From contig NZ_CP013979.1 of assembly GCF_001660485.1 (NCBI RefSeq), forward strand, positions 3,596,001 to 3,660,000: a stretch of 64,000 bases of DNA, read 5' to 3'. Below the pieces are notes generated by a model. The model was not told the origin of the DNA. It saw only the letters and a list, made by a program, of their open reading frames with translations, and did not search any database. Positions 8,115 to 17,081 of this stretch are shown piece by piece (the stretch's first letter is position 1; each line of letters opens with the position of its first letter). The stretch is from Agromyces aureus. Its GTDB lineage: Bacteria; Actinomycetota; Actinomycetes; Actinomycetales; Microbacteriaceae. The position numbers and the translations under genes are program-made.

Positions 8115-10655
8115 CTAGAGCCGCACGACCTCGGTCACGCGCAGCACGGCCGTGCCCTCCTCGGCCGACGCCTCGAGATCCACCTCGGCGCGGATGCGCC
8201 AGTCGTGGTCGCCGGCCGGGTCGTCGAGGATCTGCTCGGCACGCCAGAGGCCGGCCGCGGCATCCGTCTCGTCGATGACGACGAGCTGCGGCGAGCGCGC
8301 GGCGGCGCCCGTGCCGAGGTCGTCGTGCTCGGCGTAGTACCGGTCGAGGGCGTCGGGCCAGCCCGCGTCGGGGTCGAGGGCCGCGAGCTCGTCGTCGCGT
8401 TCGAGCGCGGCGAGCTGCACGCGACGGAACAGCTCGTTGCGCACGAGCACCGTGAACGCGCGGCGGTTGGTGACGACCGAGGGCGGCGCGGGGGGCACGA
8501 CCGCGGCTTCGTCTTCCGGCAGGTGCGCGCTGGGGTCGACCAGCTCGTTCCACTCGTCGACGAGGCTCGAGTCGACCTGGCGCACGACCTCGCCGAGCCA
8601 CTCGATGAGGTCGAGCAGTTCCTCGGTCTTCGCGTCGTTCGGCACGGTCTGGCGCACGGCGCGGAACGCGTCGGAGAGGTAGCGCAGCACGAGCCCCTCG
8701 CTGCGGGCGAGCTGGTAGAACGACACGTACTCGCCGAACGACATGCTGCGCTCGAACATGTCGCGCACGACCGACTTGGGCGAGAGCTCGAAGTCGCGCA
8801 CCCACGGCTGGCTCGACGCGAAGGTCTCGAACGCCTGCCCGAGGAGCTCGTCGAGCGGTTTCGGCCAGGTGACCTCCTCGAGCAGTTCCATGCGCTGGTC
8901 GTACTCGATGCCCTCCTGCTTCATGGCGGCGACGGCTTCGCCACGCGCCTTGAACTGCTGCTGCGAGAGGATCGGGCGGGGGTCGTCGAGGGTCGACTCG
9001 ATGATGCTCACGACGTCGAGCGCGTAGTGGCCCGTGCCGATGCCGGTGCCGGGGGCGGCCTCGGGGTCGAGCAGGTCGATCGCGGCGAGCGCGAACGGCG
9101 AGAGCGGCTGGTTGAGCGCGAAGTTGGGTTGCAGGTCGACCGTGAGGGCGACCTTCACGTCGAGACCGCCGCCCGCGGCATCCGGAGTCAGCTCGACCAC
9201 GCCCGCATCGGCGAGCGTGCGCAGGATCTCGAGCGCTCGCCGGGCGAGTTCGAAGCGTCGCGTGCGCGACTCGTGGTTGTCGAACACGAGCGAGCGGATG
9301 CCGCCGACGACGTCGCCGCCGCGGCCGATCACGTTGATGAGCATCGCCGCGGTGAGCTTCATCTGCGGCACGAGCGGTTCGGGCTCGGCGGCGACGAGCC
9401 GGTCGTAGGAGGCCTCGCCCCACGTGATCTGGCCGGCGGGCGCCTTCTTGCGCACGATGCGCTTGAGCTTCTTCGCGTCGTCGCCGGCCTTGCGCACGGC
9501 GGCCGCGTTCTCGATCTCGTGCTCGGGCGCGAGCACGACGACCGTTCCGGCGGTGTCGTACCCCGCTCGACCGGCGCGCCCGGCGATCTGGTGGAACTCG
9601 CGAGCGCTCAGCTGCCGCATCTTCTGGCCGTCGAACTTGGTGAGCGCCGTGATGAGCACCGACCGGATGGGCACGTTGATGCCGACGCCGAGCGTGTCGG
9701 TGCCGCAGATCACGCGCAGGAGCCCGCGCTGCGCGAGGGTCTCGACGAGTCGGCGGTACCGCGGCAGCATGCCCGCGTGGTGCACGCCGATGCCCGCGCG
9801 CACGAGCCGAGAGAGGATCTTGCCGAACGCGGTCGTGAAGCGGAACCCGCCGATGGCCTCGGCGATCTCGTCGCGCTGCTCGCGCGTGACGACGCGGATC
9901 GACGAGAGCGCCTGCGCGCGTTCCATGGCCGCGGCCTGCGAGAAGTGCACGATGTAGACGGGCGCCTGGCGGGTCTCGAGCAGCTCCTCGACGGTCTCCT
10001 GCACGGGGGTCTTCGCGTACGAGTAGTGCAGGGGCACGGGCCGCTCGACGCCGGTGACCCGGGCCGTCGTGCGCCCGGTGCGCCGCTCGAGGTCCTCGGC
10101 AATCGACGTCACGTCGCCGAGCGTCGCCGACATGAGGATGAACTGCGCGCGCGGCAGCAGCAGGAGCGGCACCTGCCACGCCCAGCCGCGCTCGGGGTCG
10201 CCGTAGTAGTGGAACTCGTCCATGACGACCTGGTCCACATCGGCATCGGCCCCGTGCCGCAACGCGAGGTTCGCGAGGATCTCGGCCGTGCAGCAGATGA
10301 TCGGTGCATCGGGGTTGACCGAGCTGTCGCCCGTGACCATGCCGACGTTCGCGGCCCCGAAGATGTCGGCGAGCTGGAAGAACTTCTCGCTCACGAGCGC
10401 CTTGATCGGCGCCGTGTAATAGGTGCGACCGCCGGCGGCGACGGATGCCGCGTGGGCGGCGACCGCGACGAGGGACTTGCCCGTGCCGGTCGGCGTCGAG
10501 AGGATCACGTTCGCGCCCGAGACGATCTCGATGACCGCCTCGTCCTGCGCGGGGTAGAGGTCCAGCCCTCGGTCGGAGGCCCAGTCGACGAACGCGACGT
10601 ACATGGCGTCGGCGTCGTACGGTCGCGGCGCTCGCTCGAGCAGTGACTGGGTCAT
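8115..10655 (-). CDS. DEAD/DEAH-box RNA helicase with DUF3516 C-terminus
   Basis: 846-residue ATP-dependent helicase of the Ski2/Mtr4-like type found in actinobacteria. Motifs in order: Walker A (STPTGTGKS, about 53-61), TAPIKALVSEK (Ia), DEFH box (146-149), SATLGD (III), HHAGMLPRY and GTDTLGVGINVP (IV-V), QIAGRAGRAGYD (VI). The second half carries the long DUF3516-type region. It is expected to unwind structured or double-stranded RNA in the cytoplasm. ATG 10655 was preferred: the 32 codons upstream are Arg/Pro-rich and the conserved N-terminus starts with MTQSLLERAP. Transcribed alone. Confidence 0.93.
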   Translation of the reverse strand: MTQSLLERAPRPYDADAMYVAFVDWASDRGLDLYPAQDEAVIEIVSGANVILSTPTGTGKSLVAVAAHAASVAAGGRTYYTAPIKALVSEKFFQLADIFGAANVGMVTGDSSVNPDAPIICCTAEILANLALRHGADADVDQVVMDEFHYYGDPERGWAWQVPLLLLPRAQFILMSATLGDVTSIAEDLERRTGRTTARVTGVERPVPLHYSYAKTPVQETVEELLETRQAPVYIVHFSQAAAMERAQALSSIRVVTREQRDEIAEAIGGFRFTTAFGKILSRLVRAGIGVHHAGMLPRYRRLVETLAQRGLLRVICGTDTLGVGINVPIRSVLITALTKFDGQKMRQLSAREFHQIAGRAGRAGYDTAGTVVVLAPEHEIENAAAVRKAGDDAKKLKRIVRKKAPAGQITWGEASYDRLVAAEPEPLVPQMKLTAAMLINVIGRGGDVVGGIRSLVFDNHESRTRRFELARRALEILRTLADAGVVELTPDAAGGGLDVKVALTVDLQPNFALNQPLSPFALAAIDLLDPEAAPGTGIGTGHYALDVVSIIESTLDDPRPILSQQQFKARGEAVAAMKQEGIEYDQRMELLEEVTWPKPLDELLGQAFETFASSQPWVRDFELSPKSVVRDMFERSMSFGEYVSFYQLARSEGLVLRYLSDAFRAVRQTVPNDAKTEELLDLIEWLGEVVRQVDSSLVDEWNELVDPSAHLPEDEAAVVPPAPPSVVTNRRAFTVLVRNELFRRVQLAALERDDELAALDPDAGWPDALDRYYAEHDDLGTGAAARSPQLVVIDETDAAAGLWRAEQILDDPAGDHDWRIRAEVDLEASAEEGTAVLRVTEVVRL

Positions 10656-11040
10656 CCCCCGAGTCTGCCGTACTACGGCTGGGCGCCCGCCCGGGCAGAA
10701 AAGGGGGAGCCGGCCTGCTCGGCGTTTCGGGCGCCGAGCCGGCCGGCTCACTGATCGCGCATGCGGTGACAGTTCCCCCTGCGGTCCGCGCTGTGCGATC
10801 GGTTCAACCGTATGGGGGCGAGCGGATGCCGCGCCTCAGTGCTGTCCCTGAGGTTCGCGTCGCTGCGGTCGACCGGCATGCGCGCACCGTCGGTCGAATG
10901 CGCGCCGCGGCATCCGTCACCCGAACGGGAGGTCAGTGCAGGCCCGGAATTCCGCGGATCTCACTTGTCGGCATGGTTCGCGGGGGACTATTTTCGGATC
11001 GACCTGCACCGCTCGCGCCGCAACCATCCAGGAGGCCGCC
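10656..11040. other. Divergent intergenic region with inverted motif pair
   Basis: 385 bp between the helicase and the membrane hydrolase. It contains CGGATGCCGCG (10823-10833) and its exact inverse CGCGGCATCCG (10906-10916), a small CCTCAG/CTGAGG hairpin between them, and near the right end a possible promoter: TTGTCG at 10965, TATTTT at 10989, spacer 18. No coding frame convinces. Confidence 0.55.
10965..10994 (+). promoter_or_regulatory. Candidate sigma-70-type promoter of the membrane hydrolase gene
   Basis: TTGTCG (10965-10970) and TATTTT (10989-10994) are separated by 18 bp, in an otherwise GC-rich stretch. They lie 47 bp before the ATG at 11041, which has a strong AGGAGG ribosome binding site. 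Confidence 0.4.
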
Positions 11041-13122
11041 ATGCGTCTCGCACCCTCGACCGAAGCCGATCCGTCAGAGGCGCGCGCGGCCGACGCCGAC
11101 CCCGCGGACGGAACGTACGACGCCGCCCTTGTGCTCGTGCACGGCATGGGCGAGGCGACGCGCAGCCAGATCCTGCTCGAGTGGGCCGAGCCGATCCTCG
11201 CCCGCATGGACTGGATGACGCGCGACCAGGTCTACGGCGCGGACGACGCGTGCGGCGTGCGCCTCGACTCGTCCGACATCTCGGGCGACGCCCCGCTCAT
11301 CAGCGCGACCGTGACGTTCCCGAAGCGACGCACCGCCGACGCGGCGCCCGGCGCCCCGGTCGAGCTCGTCACGAAGCGCCTCGCGATCATCGAGGCCCGC
11401 TGGTCGGAGGCGTTCGTGCCGCTGAGCACCGCGCAGATCTTCCGCTGGGCGGGCCCGTTCATGTGGCGCGCCGTCACCCGGATGCTTCGGCTGTTCTGGG
11501 CGACCATGGTGCTGCTGCCCTGGTACACGCTGATCGAGCACCCCCGAATGCCGCGCAAGCGCCTCGCTCTGCGCTCGAAGGTGCTCACCTTCCTGTTCGA
11601 TCTCGTGCGGCTGATCGTCGGCCTCGCCGTGTACCTGCCGGTCGCGGCGTTCGTGCTGGTGCTGGCCGTCGTGCTCACGCCGGTCCTGCCGCTCATCAGT
11701 CCGCTGCTGCTGATCCCGGCGTTCAAGAAGGCCGCGGGCGACGTCATCCAGGGCTTGGCCGGGTCGATCGGCGACGTCACGGCGTGGAAGGAGACGCCGG
11801 TTCGGGCGAGCGCGATGCGGCTGGTCGTGCGCGATGCGGTCGAGCGCGCCAAGGCCTTCGTCGGCGACGGCGACGTGCACGTCTTCGCCCACTCGCAGGG
11901 CGCGGCCGTCTCGACGTTCACGCTCTTCGAGGAGATGGACCCGCACGCGTGCAACGTTCGGCAGCTCACGACCGTCGGCGCCGCGGTCAGCCTGCTCGGG
12001 CGCGAGCAGTGGCGAGGGCGGAGCGACGTGTACACGCCGGTGCAGAACTGGATCGACCGTCGCGCCGGCCAGGCGCACCCGGTCGCCTGGGCGAATCACT
12101 GGGCGATCTGGGACCCGTTCTCGGCCGGCCCGATCGCCGACCGAACCGACCGGGCGCGCGAGCGCTGGCGCGCGTCGTACTTCCCGCGGCTGGCGAGCTC
12201 GGCCCTCGGGCCCGAGGAGCACGCGGTGCACAACGTGAGCCAGCCGTTCCTCGACCACTCGTACTACTACAAGAACACGCTGCAGGTCGTCGAGCCGACG
12301 ATCCGCAACCTGCTCGGACCCGACCTGCCGGGGCCCTCGCCCGAGGTCGCGTACATCGAGAACCGGCTCAACGTCATCAACAAGAAGTCGCTCGGCACGA
12401 ACATGATCGCGGCCGTCGTGATCGCCGTGCTGCTGCCGGGCATCGCCGCGGTCTCGGCATTCTTCACCGACGTCATCGCCGTCGTCGCGAGCCCGATCGC
12501 GTGGGTCGGCGACCTGTTCAACGGGTCGGATGCCGCACCCGACGTCGTGGGCGGCCTCGGGTTCCTGCACGAGGGCGGTCAGCTCACGGGCTGGGGGTGG
12601 ATCGTCTCGTCGGCGCTCGTCGCCGCGCTCCTCATCTGGCTGAACCAGGTCATCACGGGCTACGTCGAACGCACGCTGCTCTGGGACCGGTGCCCGCTGT
12701 CAGTCGGATGGTGGCTCGCCCTCACCAGCCTGCCGCGACTGCTCTACGTGGTCGGCGCCGCGGTCGTGGTGTGGTTCGCCGTCGACCAGTGGGCGCCCGT
12801 CGCGCCCGAGTGGCAGCCGCTGCTGGCCGTGGGCTTCGTGATCGTCACGGCGTTCGCGTTCCTCGAGGCGCGGTTCGCCCCGGCGCCCGTGGTGGTGCCG
12901 GCCCGCACGAGCGAGGCCGAGGTGAAGGAGGTCATCGCGGCCGCGGCGGAGCCGCTCTCGTTGAGCTTCGCGCGTCGGAGCGCCGCGTACGGTGCGCTGC
13001 TCGCGCAGCGCCGCACGCTGCTCGAGCCGGTCGGGCCGTGGGCCACGTCGTGGGCGTACCTGTTCCACGGTTGGCGGCCGAAGCCGACGGCGGCGGTGGC
13101 GGGCGCGCCGAAGCGAGCCTGA
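11041..13122 (+). CDS. Large membrane protein with alpha/beta-hydrolase motifs
   Basis: 693 residues. An N-terminal LVLVHGMGE segment (31-38) looks like the oxyanion-hole strand of lipases, and FAHSQGA at 282-288 (Ser285) looks like a nucleophile elbow, with Ala where the first Gly of GxSxG usually is. Between and after these lie hydrophobic segments: about 140-165, two around 185-235, about 455-485, and several between 515 and 630. The hydrolase fold thus appears interrupted by, and followed by, membrane domains. I do not recognise a named family. A membrane-bound lipase/esterase-like enzyme is the best guess. The start is supported by AGGAGG 6 nt upstream. A GC-rich hairpin follows the stop. 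Confidence 0.7.
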   Translation: MRLAPSTEADPSEARAADADPADGTYDAALVLVHGMGEATRSQILLEWAEPILARMDWMTRDQVYGADDACGVRLDSSDISGDAPLISATVTFPKRRTADAAPGAPVELVTKRLAIIEARWSEAFVPLSTAQIFRWAGPFMWRAVTRMLRLFWATMVLLPWYTLIEHPRMPRKRLALRSKVLTFLFDLVRLIVGLAVYLPVAAFVLVLAVVLTPVLPLISPLLLIPAFKKAAGDVIQGLAGSIGDVTAWKETPVRASAMRLVVRDAVERAKAFVGDGDVHVFAHSQGAAVSTFTLFEEMDPHACNVRQLTTVGAAVSLLGREQWRGRSDVYTPVQNWIDRRAGQAHPVAWANHWAIWDPFSAGPIADRTDRARERWRASYFPRLASSALGPEEHAVHNVSQPFLDHSYYYKNTLQVVEPTIRNLLGPDLPGPSPEVAYIENRLNVINKKSLGTNMIAAVVIAVLLPGIAAVSAFFTDVIAVVASPIAWVGDLFNGSDAAPDVVGGLGFLHEGGQLTGWGWIVSSALVAALLIWLNQVITGYVERTLLWDRCPLSVGWWLALTSLPRLLYVVGAAVVVWFAVDQWAPVAPEWQPLLAVGFVIVTAFAFLEARFAPAPVVVPARTSEAEVKEVIAAAAEPLSLSFARRSAAYGALLAQRRTLLEPVGPWATSWAYLFHGWRPKPTAAVAGAPKRA

Positions 13123-13123
13123 C

Positions 13124-13162
13124 GCCGGCTGCGCCCGGTCGCCGGCGAGGCCCGCAGCCGGC
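13124..13162. terminator. Hairpin between convergent genes
   Basis: GCCGGCTGCG (13124-13133) and its exact complement CGCAGCCGGC (13153-13162) flank a 19-nt loop, immediately after the hydrolase stop and before the gntK stop. No U-tract; probably a bidirectional terminator. Confidence 0.55.
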
Positions 13163-13192
13163 ACGAAGCCGACGCCGACGCCAGGTCGACGC

Positions 13193-13717
13193 CTACGCGC
13201 GATCGACGCCGCGTTCGGTGAGACCGACCACGGCGTGGTCGACGATGGCCTCGATCGAGGCGTCGACGTCGACCAGCACGCCGAGCTCGTCGGCGCCCAG
13301 CGGCTCGAGCGTCGCGAGCTGCGAGGCGAGCAGGCTCGGCGGCATGAAGTGCCCGTTGCGCCCCGCGGCGCGTGCCGCGAGCACGGCGTCGTCGGCGTGC
13401 AGGTGCACGAACTCGACGGTCGGCGCCTGCGCGCGCAGCCGGTCGCGATAGGCGCGGCGCAACGCCGAGCACGCGATCACGAGCCCGGATGCCGCGGCGG
13501 CGGCCTGCAGTTCGAGCCCGACGATGTCGAGCCACGGCCACCGGTCGTCGTCGTCCAGCGGGGTGCCCGCGCGCATCTTCGCGACGTTCGCCGCGGGGTG
13601 CAGGTCGTCGGCGTCGCGGAACGGAACGCCGAGCCGGTCGGCGATGCCGAGGCCGATCGTGGACTTGCCGACGGCGGAGACGCCCATGACGACGATGAGC
13701 GGTGCGGTGCGGTGCAT
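13193..13717 (-). CDS. gntK: Gluconokinase
   Basis: 174-residue P-loop kinase of the GntK/shikimate-kinase-like group, converting gluconate and ATP to 6-phosphogluconate in the cytoplasm. Walker A is GVSAVGKST (12-20). The substrate segment FRDADDLHPAANVAKMRAGTPL and the DDDDRWPWL motif are typical of gluconokinase, as are ACSALRRAYRDRL and GRNGHFMPPSLLASQ. ATG 13717 matches the family N-terminus, and CAAGAT lies 6 nt upstream, which would fit a leaderless promoter. The divergent MFS gene starts 50 bp away, but its sequence does not show that it carries gluconate. Confidence 0.95.
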   Translation of the reverse strand: MHRTAPLIVVMGVSAVGKSTIGLGIADRLGVPFRDADDLHPAANVAKMRAGTPLDDDDRWPWLDIVGLELQAAAAASGLVIACSALRRAYRDRLRAQAPTVEFVHLHADDAVLAARAAGRNGHFMPPSLLASQLATLEPLGADELGVLVDVDASIEAIVDHAVVGLTERGVDRA

Positions 13718-13753
13718 GCCACCATCTTGCCTGCGAAGCATCCGGATTACTGG

Positions 13754-13759
13754 CAGGAT
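13754..13759 (+). promoter_or_regulatory. -10-like element before the MFS gene
   Basis: CAGGAT lies 8 nt before the ATG at 13768 with no clear ribosome binding site. It may be a leaderless promoter, facing away from the gntK start 50 bp to the left. Confidence 0.3.
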
Positions 13760-13767
13760 TCTTTCCG

Positions 13768-15027
13768 ATGTCTCACGAAGTCCGGGCCGCCCGCTGGTCG
13801 CTGCTGGTGCAGTTCGCGCTGTTCGGGCTCATCATGTCGTCGTGGCTCAGCCGCATGCCGTCGATCCGCGAGGCGCTCGACGTGAACGCGGCCCAGCTCG
13901 GCGGGCTCCTGGTCGTCGGCGGACTCGGCTCGCTGACCGGTGCGATGACGATCGGCGTGATCGTCGCGCGCTTCGGCGGGCGCCGGGCGCTGCTGGCCGG
14001 CACGATCGGCAACGTGGTCGGATTCGGGGCGATCGCGATCGCCACCGCGACCGGCGACGTGCGGTTCTTCATCGTCGGCGCGTTCGTCAACGGGTTCTGC
14101 GGCGCGCTCGTGAACGTGCCGATCAACACGAACGCCGCCGAGGTCGAGCACCGCATCGATCGTGCGATCCTGCCGCACTTCCACGCCTGCTTCTCGATCG
14201 GCGCGGCACTCGGCGCCCTCGTCGGGGCGGGCTTCGCGGCGTTGCACGTGTCGATCACCGTGCAGATCCTCGCGGTGCTGACCGCGGTGACGGTCACCCG
14301 GCTGGTGCTGTTCCGGCCGGCGACGGCGCTGACGCTGCAGGTGCCGGTCACGACCGAGACGGGCTCGATCCACGCCGAGGCGACGAAGCACCGCGACCGC
14401 GGAGCCGTCCGCCAGGCGCTCGGCGCCTGGCGCGAACCCCGAACGCTGCTGCTCGGCGTCGTGCTGCTCGCGGCCTCGCTCGCCGAGGGCACCGCCACGA
14501 CGTGGCTGTCACTCGCCGTGGTCGACGGCTTCGCGACCGCCGAGGCCGCCGGCGCCCTCGCCTACGGCACGTTCGTCGGCGCGATGACGGTGTTCCGGTT
14601 CCTGGGCACCCCGCTCATCGATCGCTTCGGCCGCGTCGCGGTGCTGCGGGTCTCCGGCGTCGCCACCTTCACGGGCGTGCTCGTCTTCGTCTTCTCGCCG
14701 AGCCTCGCGACCGCGTGGATCGGCGTGCTGCTCTGGGGGTGCGGTGCGGCGCTCGGCAACCCGATCGCGATCTCCGCGGCATCCGACGATCCGGCGCACG
14801 CCGGCCCGCGCGTGGCCGTGGTGACCTCGTTCTCGACGGTCTCCGCACTCGCGGCTCCCCCGCTGCTCGGCCTGCTGGCGAGCGAGGTCGGCGCTCGCAA
14901 CGCGATCCTGGTGGTCGCCGCGGTCGCCGTCGTGAGCTTCTCGGTGGCCTCGCAGGCGAGACGGCGACCGCTCAGCCCAGCAGCAGTGCCACCGCGAGCA
15001 GCACCGGAACCGACCCGATCGTCGTGA
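13768..15027 (+). CDS. MFS transporter, YbjJ-like
   Basis: 419-residue, 12-helix major facilitator. The N-terminus (SLLVQFALFGLIMSSWLSR) and the short loop motif RFGGRRALL after helix 2 resemble the YbjJ-like branch; helix 4 contains GFCGALVNVPINTN. The C-terminal tail is Pro/Arg-rich and its last 56 bp overlap the end of the opposite-strand AEC transporter gene. Substrate unknown. ATG 13768 was chosen over an upstream in-frame start because the hydrophobic protein begins there. Confidence 0.85.
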   Translation: MSHEVRAARWSLLVQFALFGLIMSSWLSRMPSIREALDVNAAQLGGLLVVGGLGSLTGAMTIGVIVARFGGRRALLAGTIGNVVGFGAIAIATATGDVRFFIVGAFVNGFCGALVNVPINTNAAEVEHRIDRAILPHFHACFSIGAALGALVGAGFAALHVSITVQILAVLTAVTVTRLVLFRPATALTLQVPVTTETGSIHAEATKHRDRGAVRQALGAWREPRTLLLGVVLLAASLAEGTATTWLSLAVVDGFATAEAAGALAYGTFVGAMTVFRFLGTPLIDRFGRVAVLRVSGVATFTGVLVFVFSPSLATAWIGVLLWGCGAALGNPIAISAASDDPAHAGPRVAVVTSFSTVSALAAPPLLGLLASEVGARNAILVVAAVAVVSFSVASQARRRPLSPAAVPPRAAPEPTRSS

Positions 15028-15892
15028 TGAACACGGTGTCGCGCGCGACGATCTCGGCCGTGTCGTACCGCTGCGCGAACACGAACACGTTCTGCGCGGT
15101 CGGCAGGGCGGCGAGCACGGTCACCGCGTAGAGGTCGATGCCGTCGAGCCCGAACACGAATCGGCCGAGCGCCCACGCCGCGAGCGGCATCGCGACGAGT
15201 TTCAGGGCCGAGGCGAGCAGCACGTCGCGGCGGCCGGTGCCCGGCTCGAGCAGGCGCTGCCCGTGCAGCGAGAGTCCGTAGGCGATGAGCATGAGCGGCA
15301 CGGCCGCGTGCCCGATGAGCTCGATCGGGTCGATCACGATCGGCGGCAGCTCGATGCCGGAGACCGAGACGAGCACGCCGAGCAGGGATCCGATGATGAT
15401 CGGGTTGCCGAAGGTCGTGCGCAGGATCATGGGCACCGAGGTGCGGCCCTCGACGCTCGCGCCGAGCACCGAGAGCGCGATCGGCACGAACACGAGCAGC
15501 TGCAACAGCACGATCGGCGCCGAGTAGGCGGCATCGCCCAGCATGTAGACGGCGATCGGGATGCCGAAGTTGTTGCCGTTCACGTACCCGGAGGCGAGCG
15601 AGCCGATGACCGTTCGTGCGGCGCCCCGACGCCACACGAACAGCGAGACGGCCGCGAAGCACGCCATGATCACGACGGCGACGATCGCCGACACGGGCAG
15701 CAGCACCGAGAACAGCGCGTGCACGTCGGCCGTCGCGAGCACCGAGAACAGCAGGAACGGTGCGAGCACGTTGAAGTTCAGCTGCGCGAGCACCGGGCGG
15801 GCGCTCGGGCCGAGCACGCCGAGGCGTCCGGCCAGCCACCCGACGAAGACCGCGAGCGCGATGACGGCGAACCCGGTGAAGATGCCGCTCAC
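14972..15892 (-). CDS. AEC family transporter (auxin efflux carrier type)
   Basis: 306-residue membrane protein with about ten helices. Family features include LNFNVLAPFLLFSVLA near residue 35, NGNNFGIPIAVYMLGD in the first half and LPTAQNVFVFAQRY near the end. These proteins export organic acids or related metabolites. GTG at 15892 was chosen because residues upstream of it in frame are Pro/Ser/Thr junk and GTGAGG precedes it. It begins 10 nt after the stop of the aldo/keto reductase gene, so the two form an operon. Its 3' end overlaps the convergent MFS gene by 56 bp. Confidence 0.87.
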   Translation of the reverse strand: MSGIFTGFAVIALAVFVGWLAGRLGVLGPSARPVLAQLNFNVLAPFLLFSVLATADVHALFSVLLPVSAIVAVVIMACFAAVSLFVWRRGAARTVIGSLASGYVNGNNFGIPIAVYMLGDAAYSAPIVLLQLLVFVPIALSVLGASVEGRTSVPMILRTTFGNPIIIGSLLGVLVSVSGIELPPIVIDPIELIGHAAVPLMLIAYGLSLHGQRLLEPGTGRRDVLLASALKLVAMPLAAWALGRFVFGLDGIDLYAVTVLAALPTAQNVFVFAQRYDTAEIVARDTVFITTIGSVPVLLAVALLLG

Positions 15893-15902
15893 GCGGAACG
15901 CC

Positions 15903-16892
15903 TCACCAGCGCTCGTGCACCTGCGCGCGAATGCTGCGGTCGTAGAGCTCGTGCACGGCGGCGTCGAAGGACGCGGGAAGCTCGAGTGAGCCCGCCGCGG
16001 CGTTCGCGCGCGCCTGGTCGACGTTGCGGGCACCGGGGATCGCCGAGCTGACGCCCGGCTGCGCAGCGATCCACGCGAGCGCGACCTGGGCGGCCGTGGC
16101 TCCGGGCGCTGCGGCGGCGGCGAGCGCCGTGAACTCGGCCGCGGCGGCGACGCCGGTCTCGTAGTCGATGCCCGAGAAGGTCTCGCCGACGTCGAACGAC
16201 TCGCCGTGGCGGTTGAAGTTGCGGTGGTCGTTCGCGGCGAACACGGTGTCGTTCGTGTACCGCCCCGAGAGCAGCCCGCTCGCGAGCGGCACGCGCGCGA
16301 TGATGCCGACGCCGGCCTCGACCGCGGCGGGCAGCACGGCGTCGAGCGGCTTCAGCCGGAACGCGTTGAGGATGATCTGCACGGTCGCCACGTTCGGCCG
16401 GGCGATCGCGGTGAGCGCCTCGTCGACCTTCTCGACGCTGACGCCGTACGCGGCGATCGAGCCGTCGGCCACGAGCGCGTCGAGCGCGTCGAAGACCGCG
16501 TCGTCGCCGTAGACCGAGGTCGGCGGGCAGTGCAGCTGCACGAGGTCGAGCGTGTCGACGCCGAGGTTCGCACGCGACCGGTCGACCCACAGGCGGAAGT
16601 GCTCGGGCGAGGAATTCTCGTGCTCCTGCGGCAGACGCCGGCCCATCTTCGTGGCGACCGTGACCCCCGCGTCGGGGTTCGCGCGCATCCACGTGCCGAT
16701 GAGCGACTCGCTGCGGCCGTCGCCGTAGACGTCGGCCGTGTCGAAGAACGTGACGCCCGCCTCGTGCGCGGCGTCGAGCACGGCGAGCGCGTCGGCCTCG
16801 TCGACGTCGCCCCAGTCGGCGCCGAGCTGCCAGGTGCCGAGGCCGATCACCGAGACCGAGCGGCCGGTGCGGCCGAGGGTGCGACGCTGCAT
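15903..16892 (-). CDS. Aldo/keto reductase (TIM barrel)
   Basis: 329-residue NADPH-dependent oxidoreductase. The catalytic tetrad is complete: Asp51 and Tyr56 (FFDTADVYGD), Lys82 (ATKMGRR) and His121 (QLHCPP). Length and the MQRRTLGRTGRSVSVIGLG start fit the AKR subgroup of potassium-channel-beta-like and general-stress reductases. Substrates are probably aldehydes or sugar-derived carbonyls (family knowledge). It has a GAGGAC ribosome binding site and is followed at 10 nt by the AEC transporter gene, possibly exporting a product or related acid. Confidence 0.9.
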   Translation of the reverse strand: MQRRTLGRTGRSVSVIGLGTWQLGADWGDVDEADALAVLDAAHEAGVTFFDTADVYGDGRSESLIGTWMRANPDAGVTVATKMGRRLPQEHENSSPEHFRLWVDRSRANLGVDTLDLVQLHCPPTSVYGDDAVFDALDALVADGSIAAYGVSVEKVDEALTAIARPNVATVQIILNAFRLKPLDAVLPAAVEAGVGIIARVPLASGLLSGRYTNDTVFAANDHRNFNRHGESFDVGETFSGIDYETGVAAAAEFTALAAAAAPGATAAQVALAWIAAQPGVSSAIPGARNVDQARANAAAGSLELPASFDAAVHELYDRSIRAQVHERW

Positions 16893-17081
16893 GGGAGTCC
16901 TCCAGGGGTGCGGGGTTCGGTGAACCGATGCGATGACGGATGGCGCGTGCGGCCGTCGTGCGAGCCGTCGATGCGGTCGCCTTCCGAGCCTACGCCGCGC
17001 CGCGGCATCCGCTCGGCGACGACGAGGGCCGACACGGCGGCGGAGAGCTCGCGCGCAGGTGCAGGCGCAGGAGCAGGCGCC

